Positions 5,262 through 12,764 of a DNA stretch of 14,245 bases are shown here, one piece after another; positions within the stretch are counted from its first letter, which is position 1, and each line of letters starts with the position of its first letter. Made by a program: the position numbers and the translations under genes. Below the pieces are notes generated by a model that saw only the letters and a program-made list of their open reading frames with translations, made no database searches and was not told the DNA's origin. Source of the DNA: an uncultured Collinsella sp. (GTDB lineage Bacteria > Actinomycetota > Coriobacteriia > Coriobacteriales > Coriobacteriaceae); NCBI GenBank assembly GCA_902496005.1, contig CABUZI010000040.1:1-14245 (forward strand), read 5' to 3'.

Positions 5262-8200
5262 TTAACGCCCGTCGCCGCCGAGCAGCGCCAGAACATCCTC
5301 GCGGGTAAACAGCGCCGAGGAGATGCCGTCGCCGCCGAGCACGCTGTTGACCAGGTCGCGCTTGGACTCCTGTATCTGCATGATGCGCTCCTCGATCGTG
5401 TCCTTGGCGATGAGCTTGTACACGGTCACGGTATGTTGCTGGCCAATACGGTGCGCGCGGTCGGTCGCCTGGTCCTGCGCGGCCACGTTCCACCACGGGT
5501 CGTAGTGGATGACCACGTCGGCCGCCGTCAGGTTGAGGCCCACGCCGCCCGCCTTGAGCGAGATCAGAAACACCGGCACCTCGCCCGCCTGGAACTGCGC
5601 GACCATCTTGGCGCGGCTCTCCTTGGACGAAGCGCCCGTGAGCTTAAGAAAGCCGATGTCCTCCTTGGCCAGGCGCTTGCCAATGATATCGAGCATGCCC
5701 GTGAACTGGCTGAACAGCAGAATGTGGTGCCCGCCGTCGAGCGCACCGTGCACGAGCTCCATGCAAGCGTCGAGCTTGGCGCTCCCTGCCTTGTAGTCCT
5801 CGTAGTGTAGATGCGGGTCGCAGCAGATCTGGCGCAGCTTGGTGAGCTCGGCGAGCACCTTGAGCTTGTCTTTCTTAAACTCGGATGCCTCGCGATGCTG
5901 CACCTGCTGGGCGATACGGTCTTGGTTGGCCAGGTAGAGCTTGCGCTGCTCGCCGGTGAGCTGTGCCATGACGGTGTCTTCGATCTTCTCGGGCAGGTCG
6001 GCCACCACGTCTTCCTTAACGCGGCGCAGCACAAACGGCGACACGAGCGCTTGCAAGCGAGCGGCGCTGTCACCCTCGGCGTGCTCGACCGGGCTTTCGA
6101 AGCGCTTGGCAAACGACTCGCGCGAGCCAAGCAGGCCCGGCATCAAAAAGTCGAAGATGCTCCAGAGCTCGGACAAGCGGTTTTCGATGGGCGTGCCCGT
6201 CAGGGCAAAGCGCACGCCGGCAGGCAGACGCTTGGCGGCGTGCGCCACCTGCGTGAGCGGGTTTTTAATGTACTGGGCCTCGTCGAGCACCACACGGGCA
6301 AAGTCCTGCTCGGCATACTCGTCGATATCGCGCCGCATGAGGTCATACGACGTTACAACCACGTTATGCTCGTCAGCGCCGGCTATCTGCACGCGGCGCT
6401 GCGCCTTGGCGCCCACGATAGCGCACACGTCGAGCGAAGGCGCAAAGCGCTCCAGCTCGGCGGTCCAGTTATACACGAGCGACGCAGGGCACACCACGAG
6501 CGTGGGCTTGGCATCCCCCGCCTCCACGCGCGCCAGGATATGCGCGATCATCTGCAGTGTTTTGCCCAAGCCCATATCGTCGGCCAAGATACCGCCGAGG
6601 CCCAGGTGCTCAAGCGAGCCGAGCCACTGGTAGCCGTCGACCTGATAGCCGCGCAGTGTGGCCTTGAGCGAGACCGGCACCGTAAAGTCCATCTTGCCGA
6701 GCGTATCCAAGCGCTCGACGGTGCGACGGAACGCAGCGTCGCGATCGGCTTCGAGCGCGGGCGTGCGCGCAAGCATGCTGTCGACAAACAGGGTACTCGA
6801 CGCGGGAAGCGACACGCCGTCGAGCAGGTCGACAGCATCGACCCCCAGGTCCTCGGCAAGACCAAACGCGGCGCGGGCACCCTCGTCCAGGCGTACGATG
6901 TCGCCCGACGTGAGACGCGCAAACGTCTGGTGACGCTTGTAGGAGTCGAGGTAGATGGCAAGATCTGCCGCCGAAAGACCGCTCGCGCCCAGTTCGACAT
7001 CGAGCAGGCTGCTCTTGACGGTCGCGCGCACCGAAAGCTTGGGCGCAGGGCGGACCGAGATCTGGCGTAGGCGGTCACTGAGCATGACCTCGCCCAGCTC
7101 GGACAGGGCAGACAGGCCCTCGGTCAGCAAGTGGAACAGGCTCTCGTCATCGCGTTCCTCAAACGCCAGGCCGCCCTCGTAAAAGTCGAAATACAGGGCC
7201 GCCGTATCCATAACGCAAAACTCTGCTATCTCGTCGCGCGGCGGCACGCCCGGGCGCTGCTCTTCGAAGGGGCTGCCCGGAGCGCCCAGGCTAAAGAGAT
7301 CTGCCGACCAGTCGCCGTAGGAAACCGTAATTTTGCAGGTCACGAGCCCATCGTCGACACCGATTGCCATGGCAAAGCTCGGCTCGGGCGCCACGGTGTC
7401 GAGCACGGCGGGAGCGGTGAGGTCAGTGTATTCGCGCAGCACGGGCAGTGCCATGCGGCAGAATTCGCCCACCTGCTCGGCGGCGATATGGACCGGCGTG
7501 CGACAGGGCAGCAGACGCGACAGAAACGGTGCGGCATGCTGGACAAACGCCGCATCGGCGCGGCGCGCGCGGCGCGTGTCGACCAGATAGGCAACGCCGC
7601 CCGAGGCAAAGCAGTACATATCGGCGGGCAGACGCAGGTCGTAGCTACCACCGGCCGCCGGCGCGATCTTGGCGGCAAGGAGCGGCGGTTGTTTTGCCGA
7701 GGCCTCGTCCTCCCCCACCGGCGACAACTCAACCGCAACCTCGTAGGAACGATGCGTCGTCGTTCCCCGCGACCAGGCGGGCTCAAAGGAAATGGTCCGG
7801 CCACGCAGCAAGTCCAGCATGTATACGATGTCATGCTCGGACAGCGGCAGCTGGCGCTCGGCGACAAAGCCGCTGCGTGCAAAATCGTACGACGCCGAAC
7901 GCGAACTCGTGATGTCGCTCAGATACACAACCGTTGCCACAACAAGGTCGAGCAGACGCACCGAAACCTCGTCGAAGGCCTCGGGCGCATGGAGGAACGT
8001 GAGCTTCTTGCCGTACGAGAACGTGCCGCCGCGCACATAGGCGGCGGCCATGCCGTCGATGTCCTTGACCACGTAGGACACCGAGCCGCAGCGGATACGA
8101 AGCTCGAGCGCCCAGCTAAAGCGGTCGGCGAACAGTGGATTGTAGTACGGCACCAACGAGGGCTCCAACACCGCCTTGGGGGCATCGGGGTCGACAGTGC

Positions 8201-8726
8201 CGGCGAGCTTGCGGCGCATGCCCGCCAACTCATCCATGCGCGCGTCCGAAAGATCGGAGAGCGCCTTCATGAGGCTCGGGCTCGTGGGAACTGGCGCCGG
8301 GAAGGGAAAGTTAGGGTTGACCGCCGGTGCGGCGGACGCGGGACGCGCGGCTTGCTTGGGCGCCGCCGTAAACGTGCGGACCGGCGTGCGTAAACCTTCG
8401 ACGGGCTCGGTGCCGCTTGCGTCCAGATACGCCAGCGCCGTGGCGATGGCGTGCTTGCACATGCCGGGGTAGCGATAGGCAGCAGGGCAATCGCAGTCGT
8501 AGTCGATCACCTCGCGCTCGTCCATGTCGAGCGCCACGTGCGTCTTGTACAGGTCGCCACGCGAGCCGCGCACTGCACCCTCAAGCGTCACGTTTTTGGA
8601 GAAGCGCGAGCCGTTGTCCTCGATCGACAGCACGGCACCGTTGAGCATGAGCGAACGCCCTTTCATAAAGGTGCCGCTCAGCGCCGCCTCTTTCCGGAGC
8701 GCCTGCACAAACGTCCCCTGCGCCAT
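5262..8726 (-). CDS. SWIM zinc finger-containing SNF2-family helicase/ATPase
   Basis: This 1154-residue protein is a bacterial SNF2/Rad54-type DNA translocase. Near the N-terminus is a SWIM zinc finger, Cys78-x-Cys80 ... Cys90-x-His92. Residues about 100-680 match the character of the region that bacterial SNF2 proteins carry before the motor. The motor has all expected motifs: DDMGLGKT with Lys722, DEAQ at 815-818, TGTPIENRLSELWS, ILLFSQF, AGGVGLNLTAADVV and QATDRAHRIGQ (about 1086-1096). The start at 8726 is an ATG with GGAGGA four bases upstream; a GTG at 8747 in frame is less likely. It follows dnaE by 58 bases and may be co-transcribed. Such proteins are thought to use ATP to move along DNA or strip proteins from it; the substrate here is unknown. 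Confidence 0.93.
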   Translation of the reverse strand: MAQGTFVQALRKEAALSGTFMKGRSLMLNGAVLSIEDNGSRFSKNVTLEGAVRGSRGDLYKTHVALDMDEREVIDYDCDCPAAYRYPGMCKHAIATALAYLDASGTEPVEGLRTPVRTFTAAPKQAARPASAAPAVNPNFPFPAPVPTSPSLMKALSDLSDARMDELAGMRRKLAGTVDPDAPKAVLEPSLVPYYNPLFADRFSWALELRIRCGSVSYVVKDIDGMAAAYVRGGTFSYGKKLTFLHAPEAFDEVSVRLLDLVVATVVYLSDITSSRSASYDFARSGFVAERQLPLSEHDIVYMLDLLRGRTISFEPAWSRGTTTHRSYEVAVELSPVGEDEASAKQPPLLAAKIAPAAGGSYDLRLPADMYCFASGGVAYLVDTRRARRADAAFVQHAAPFLSRLLPCRTPVHIAAEQVGEFCRMALPVLREYTDLTAPAVLDTVAPEPSFAMAIGVDDGLVTCKITVSYGDWSADLFSLGAPGSPFEEQRPGVPPRDEIAEFCVMDTAALYFDFYEGGLAFEERDDESLFHLLTEGLSALSELGEVMLSDRLRQISVRPAPKLSVRATVKSSLLDVELGASGLSAADLAIYLDSYKRHQTFARLTSGDIVRLDEGARAAFGLAEDLGVDAVDLLDGVSLPASSTLFVDSMLARTPALEADRDAAFRRTVERLDTLGKMDFTVPVSLKATLRGYQVDGYQWLGSLEHLGLGGILADDMGLGKTLQMIAHILARVEAGDAKPTLVVCPASLVYNWTAELERFAPSLDVCAIVGAKAQRRVQIAGADEHNVVVTSYDLMRRDIDEYAEQDFARVVLDEAQYIKNPLTQVAHAAKRLPAGVRFALTGTPIENRLSELWSIFDFLMPGLLGSRESFAKRFESPVEHAEGDSAARLQALVSPFVLRRVKEDVVADLPEKIEDTVMAQLTGEQRKLYLANQDRIAQQVQHREASEFKKDKLKVLAELTKLRQICCDPHLHYEDYKAGSAKLDACMELVHGALDGGHHILLFSQFTGMLDIIGKRLAKEDIGFLKLTGASSKESRAKMVAQFQAGEVPVFLISLKAGGVGLNLTAADVVIHYDPWWNVAAQDQATDRAHRIGQQHTVTVYKLIAKDTIEERIMQIQESKRDLVNSVLGGDGISSALFTREDVLALLGGDGR

Positions 8727-8730
8727 CACT

Positions 8731-8736
8731 TCCTCC
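8731..8736 (-). promoter_or_regulatory. Ribosome binding site fixing the SNF2 start
   Basis: GGAGGA on the minus strand, four bases before the ATG at 8726. The upstream GTG at 8747 would place this site inside the coding region. Confidence 0.7.
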
Positions 8737-8750
8737 AATCCACCCACCGG

Positions 8751-8783
8751 ATGATTTTTCTGGGACGGGGATTAAAAAATCAT
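8751..8783. repeat. AT-rich inverted repeat between dnaE and the SNF2 gene
   Basis: ATGATTTTT (8751-8759) and AAAAATCAT (8775-8783) are a perfect 9-bp inverted repeat around a 15-base loop holding GGGACGGGGATT. The right arm begins just after the dnaE stop (8785). It stands out by its AT-rich arms in a GC-rich region. It does not look like a terminator, because no T-run follows the stem on the minus strand. Confidence 0.5.
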
Positions 8784-8784
8784 T

Positions 8785-11700
8785 TTAGATCACCGTCACT
8801 CTGCCTTGGTTGCCCACGATGGCCTTTGCCTCTGCCAACAGCGGAATCGAGCGTGCGTTGACCTTGGCCGGCACCTCGGCACGCAGTACGCGCCCGTCCA
8901 CCTGCTCGATAAAGATCTCCACGCGGTCGCCGCCCGGGTTGGCGGTAAGCACCGTGGCAAGACGCGCCATATTGCCCTGGCTAAAGCGGCTGTTGGGCAC
9001 CATGACCTCAAACACCTTGGGCTTGTTGTTCTCCTCGTTGAGCTCCAGCGGCACGATCTCCTGCGCGATGATCTGGTCGCCGCGGTCCGAGCGCTCGAGT
9101 TTGCCCTTAATGCGCACAAACGCGTCGGACAGCTGCGCGCCGGTCTCGGGATCGACCTCGCCGTACAGGTACCCCTCGGCCTCCTTGTAGGTCTTGGGGA
9201 ACACCACGACCGTGGCCTCGCCTTCCATGTCCTCGAGCTGCACAATACCCATGGGGTCGCCGTTTTTGGTCACGCGCTTGGACACGCTCGAGACCATGCC
9301 GGCCCACCACAGCGCCTTACCCTCGGGAATCTCCTGGTTGATGGTGCCGCCCGTAGGATTCTGAACCTCGTAGCCGGTGTCGATCTGCGAGAACGAGAAG
9401 TCGCGCGCTTTGCTAAGTGCATACTCAAACGGGCGCAGCGGGTGGTCCGAGACATAGATGCCCAGGACCTCCTTCTCCTGACTCAGCTTAAGGTGGCGGT
9501 CCCACTCCTGGCCATCCGGATCGGGTACGCTCACCTCAAAGCCCGAGCCCTCAACGTCGCCAAACATATCGAAGAACGACGTCTGGCCGCTCGCGCGGTC
9601 CTTCTGGCGCTTTACCGCGGCATCGATGATGTTCTCGGGGTTGTTCTTGTCCACAAAGTGCATCATCTGGCGACGCGGATACCCCGTGGAGTCGAAGGCG
9701 CCTGCCTTGATCAGCGATTCGATCACGCGACGGTTGGCCTGGCTCGAGTCCACGCGCTCGACAAAGTCGTGCAGCGTCTTAAACGGACCGCCCGCCTCGC
9801 GCTCGGCGATAATCGCCTGCGCCACGCCGGTGCCCACGCCGCGGATACCGGCCAGACCAAAGCGCACGCCTTCCTTGGTAGCCGTGAACTCGGTACCGGA
9901 CTCGTTGACATCTGGCGACAGCACGGGGATGCCGTCGTGACGGCACGCCGAGACGTAGTGCACGATCTTGTCGGTCTTACCCGTATAGGACGTCAGAACG
10001 GCCGCCATGTACTCATGCGGATAGTGCGCCTTGAGCCATGCCGTCTGCATAACCAGGATGGCGTAACCGGCGGAGTGCGACTTATTGAAGGCGTAGGACG
10101 CGAACTCAAGGACATCGTCCCAAATCTTCTGGGCGACCTCGCGCGTGTAGTTGTTCTTGATAGCGCCATTCATCCAGTGGTCGTAAGTGGTCTCGTCCGA
10201 GCCATCCTCCCAGTGGAGCACCGTCGACGTGAGCAGCTTAATCTTTTTCTTAGCCACGGGCTTACGGATACGCGAGTCCGATTCGCCCTTGGAGAAGCCG
10301 CACATCTCGACGGAGATGAGCATAACCTGCTCCTGGTAGACCATGGTGCCGTAGGTTTCGCCCAGGATGTCGTCCAGACGGTCGTCGTAGGAGACGGCCG
10401 GCTCCTTGCCGTTCATACGGTTGATGTAGGACGAGACCATGCCGGCGCCCAGCGGGCCCGGGCGGTACAGGGCGATCAATGCCACGACGTGTTTGTACTC
10501 GGTGGGCTTCATGTTCTTGATCGTGGCCGTCATGCCGGCGGACTCGACCTGGAAGACGCCGGCGGTGTGGCCGGAGCCCATGAGCTTAAAGATCTCGGGA
10601 TCGTCAAAGGGAATCTCTTCCTCTTTGATGTCGATGCCGAAGTTCTTTTTGATGTTTGCCTTGGCCTTGGAGATAACCGTCAGCGTGCGCAGGCCCAAGA
10701 AGTCCATCTTGAGCAGGCCCATGTCGGCGACGGTATGGCCCTCGTACTGGGTAATCTCGACGCCGCCCTTGGTGTCGAGCTTGGTGGGCACGTGCTCGTT
10801 GACGGGGTCGCGGCAGATCAGAACGGCGCACGCGTGCACGCCCTCGCCACGGGTGAGGCCCTCGATCGAGAGCGCCGTGTCGATGATGCGGCGAGCGTCG
10901 TCGTCCTTTTTATAGGCCTCGGCAAAATCGGGGTTAAACAGATCCTCTTTGCCGGGTTGCTTTTCGAGCACCTGCTTGAGCTTGACCTTGGGGTCGCTCG
11001 AGACCATCTTGGACAGGCGCTGGCCCATGTAGACCGGGTAGTCCAGGACGCGCGCGGCGTCGTTGATGGCCTGCTTGGCCTTGATGGTCGAGTAGGTGAT
11101 GACGTGGGTGACCTTCTCGGGGCCGTAGAGCTGGCGAACGTGCTCCACGACCTCGAGGCGTCGCTCATCGTCGAAGTCCATATCGATATCGGGCATCTCG
11201 GTACGTTGCGGGGACAGGAACCTCTCGAACATCAGGCCGTTCTCGAGCGGGTCGAACGCGGTGATGTTCATGGCGTAGGCGACGATAGCGCCGGCGGCCG
11301 AGCCACGGCCGGGGCCGACGCCGATGCCGTTGTCCTTAGCCCATTGCACGTACTCGGCAACGATCAAAAAGTAGGCGGCAAAGCCCTTGTCGCAGATGAC
11401 CTTGTATTCGTACTCAAAGCGCTCTTTGATGTTGACGCCACCGATCTCGCGCGTGGCCCAGTCGTCGCCATAGTGCTGGCGCAGGCCCTTCTCGCACTCG
11501 CGGCGGAACTGGCTCTCGTGCGTCTCGCCGGGATCGAGCAACGGAAAGCGCGGCAGGATGATAGAGTCCCAGTCCAGCTCAACGTAGCACTTGTCGGCGA
11601 TCTCGAGCGTGTTGTCGCAGGCCTCGGGGCAATACGGGAACATCGCCCGCATCTCCTCCTCGGTCTTCATGTAAAACTCCGAGCCGGTCATGCGCATGCG

Positions 11701-12588
11701 GTTGGGGTCATCGACCTTGGCGTTCATGCCAATACACATGATGACGTCCTGCACGGGCGCATCCTCGCGGCGCAGGTAGTGGAAGTCGTTGGTGGCGATG
11801 ACCTTGACGCCCACCTGCTTGGCGATGTCGATGAGCGTGCGGTCCATCTGCTCGTCAGTCAGGCCGTTGTCGGTGGTGATGCCGTGTTCCTGGATCTCGA
11901 TGTAGAAGTCACCGGGCTCGAAGGTATCACGGAAGGTCTCGGCCCACTTGATGGCGCCCTCCATGTCGCCGCGGTCGATGTATTTGGGGATGATGCCCGC
12001 GATACAGGCGCTCGTGCAGATCATGCCCTTGGCGTGACGGCGCAGGTTGTCGAGCGTCACGCGCGGCTTGTAGTAAAAGCCCTGCACGGCGGCCTCGGAA
12101 ACCGTCTGCATCAGGTTGACGTAGCCCTCCTGGTCCTTGGCCAGGAGAATCATGTGGTAGAGCTCGGGCTTGTGGTCGCGGGCGAGCGTCTCGTCCGGCG
12201 TAAAGTAAACCTCGCAGCCAAAGATGGGCTTAATGACCAGGGGCGGCTTGAGCTCGTCGATGTTGCCCTTCTCGTCCCACATGGCCATGTCCTTCACATA
12301 CTGGGCATGCTCGCGCGGGTTTGACTCAGGATCGGGCTCCACCAGCTCGTCGCGGCGGTCCTTTTCCAAGAAGGCCTTGTCGTGGCTCCAGGTTTTGTAC
12401 TCGGGCGTGTTGTGGTTGACGGCGTCGCAGGCCAGCGCCAGGTCGGGTACGCCGTACATGTAGCCGTGGTCGGTAATGGCCACGGCGGGCATGCCAAGCT
12501 CAACGGCACGATTGACCATATCCTGGATACGGGTTGCGCCGTCGAGCATGGAAAAGACAGTGTGATTGTGCAGATGGACGAATGCCAT
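8785..12588 (-). CDS. dnaE: DNA polymerase III alpha subunit DnaE
   Basis: DnaE is the replicative polymerase. The 1267-residue protein starts with the PHP domain (MAFVHLHNHTVFSMLDG), followed by the polymerase core. Its catalytic aspartates lie in PDIDMDF (Asp467, Asp469) and KMDFLGLRT (Asp629). The FNKSHSAGYA block, helix-hairpin-helix (GLAGIRGVGTGVAQAI) and OB-fold region come after, and the end is IVGNQGRVTVI. All nine PHP metal-binding positions known from Mycobacterium DnaE1 seem present (His7, His9, Asp16, His41, Glu126, and the His, Cys, Asp and His of YHMILL, TSACIAG and TNDFHYL), so proofreading is predicted. It is longer than usual because of an insertion of about 60 residues in PHP (about 59-118) and extra sequence after 782. 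The ATG at 12588 has GGAG eight bases upstream. Confidence 0.97.
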   Translation of the reverse strand: MAFVHLHNHTVFSMLDGATRIQDMVNRAVELGMPAVAITDHGYMYGVPDLALACDAVNHNTPEYKTWSHDKAFLEKDRRDELVEPDPESNPREHAQYVKDMAMWDEKGNIDELKPPLVIKPIFGCEVYFTPDETLARDHKPELYHMILLAKDQEGYVNLMQTVSEAAVQGFYYKPRVTLDNLRRHAKGMICTSACIAGIIPKYIDRGDMEGAIKWAETFRDTFEPGDFYIEIQEHGITTDNGLTDEQMDRTLIDIAKQVGVKVIATNDFHYLRREDAPVQDVIMCIGMNAKVDDPNRMRMTGSEFYMKTEEEMRAMFPYCPEACDNTLEIADKCYVELDWDSIILPRFPLLDPGETHESQFRRECEKGLRQHYGDDWATREIGGVNIKERFEYEYKVICDKGFAAYFLIVAEYVQWAKDNGIGVGPGRGSAAGAIVAYAMNITAFDPLENGLMFERFLSPQRTEMPDIDMDFDDERRLEVVEHVRQLYGPEKVTHVITYSTIKAKQAINDAARVLDYPVYMGQRLSKMVSSDPKVKLKQVLEKQPGKEDLFNPDFAEAYKKDDDARRIIDTALSIEGLTRGEGVHACAVLICRDPVNEHVPTKLDTKGGVEITQYEGHTVADMGLLKMDFLGLRTLTVISKAKANIKKNFGIDIKEEEIPFDDPEIFKLMGSGHTAGVFQVESAGMTATIKNMKPTEYKHVVALIALYRPGPLGAGMVSSYINRMNGKEPAVSYDDRLDDILGETYGTMVYQEQVMLISVEMCGFSKGESDSRIRKPVAKKKIKLLTSTVLHWEDGSDETTYDHWMNGAIKNNYTREVAQKIWDDVLEFASYAFNKSHSAGYAILVMQTAWLKAHYPHEYMAAVLTSYTGKTDKIVHYVSACRHDGIPVLSPDVNESGTEFTATKEGVRFGLAGIRGVGTGVAQAIIAEREAGGPFKTLHDFVERVDSSQANRRVIESLIKAGAFDSTGYPRRQMMHFVDKNNPENIIDAAVKRQKDRASGQTSFFDMFGDVEGSGFEVSVPDPDGQEWDRHLKLSQEKEVLGIYVSDHPLRPFEYALSKARDFSFSQIDTGYEVQNPTGGTINQEIPEGKALWWAGMVSSVSKRVTKNGDPMGIVQLEDMEGEATVVVFPKTYKEAEGYLYGEVDPETGAQLSDAFVRIKGKLERSDRGDQIIAQEIVPLELNEENNKPKVFEVMVPNSRFSQGNMARLATVLTANPGGDRVEIFIEQVDGRVLRAEVPAKVNARSIPLLAEAKAIVGNQGRVTVI

Positions 12589-12627
12589 GTGATGAGCTCC
12601 GATGCGGGTTCGTGTTCTGACTGAACG

Positions 12628-12633
12628 ATTTTA
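12628..12633 (-). promoter_or_regulatory. Possible -10 element of dnaE
   Basis: The minus strand reads TAAAAT, five of six matches to TATAAT, about 40 bases before the dnaE start. No -35 hexamer is recognisable. A small palindrome, GTTC-N5-GAAC (12614-12626), overlaps the expected transcription start. Confidence 0.3.
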
Positions 12634-12689
12634 CCGCACGGCACGGAAAGCACCCGAACCTAGCCAAACCAACACGGCTCCTCTTGCAG

Positions 12690-12752
12690 TTGCGGTGAAA
12701 TGCGGACTGTTTGGCGGCTTTTTTGGCCAAAACAGCCCGTATTCCACCGCAA
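12690..12752. repeat. 63-base imperfect palindrome between addA and dnaE
   Basis: The arms TTGCGGTG (12690-12697) and CACCGCAA (12745-12752) pair perfectly. Pairing continues inward over about 24 positions with three mismatches, which become two G-U wobbles and one C-A in minus-strand RNA. The apex has GGC/GCC around an A-run. It starts 12 bases after the addA stop. On the minus strand the stem is not followed by T residues. It may be a bulky transcription barrier or a palindromic repeat unit. Confidence 0.6.
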
Positions 12753-12764
12753 GTTATCTGAGGG

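Noticed and set aside
8806..12324. A 1172-codon open frame on the plus strand opposite dnaE
   Set aside because: It mirrors the strongly coding dnaE strand. Its product is rich in His, Arg, Val, Leu and Gly with no recognisable domain. Long antisense frames of this kind are expected opposite GC-rich genes.
12614..12626. GTTCTGACTGAAC near the dnaE promoter as a second SOS box
   Set aside because: The half-sites are in the reverse order (GTTC...GAAC) and have a five-base spacer, so it does not match the LexA consensus.
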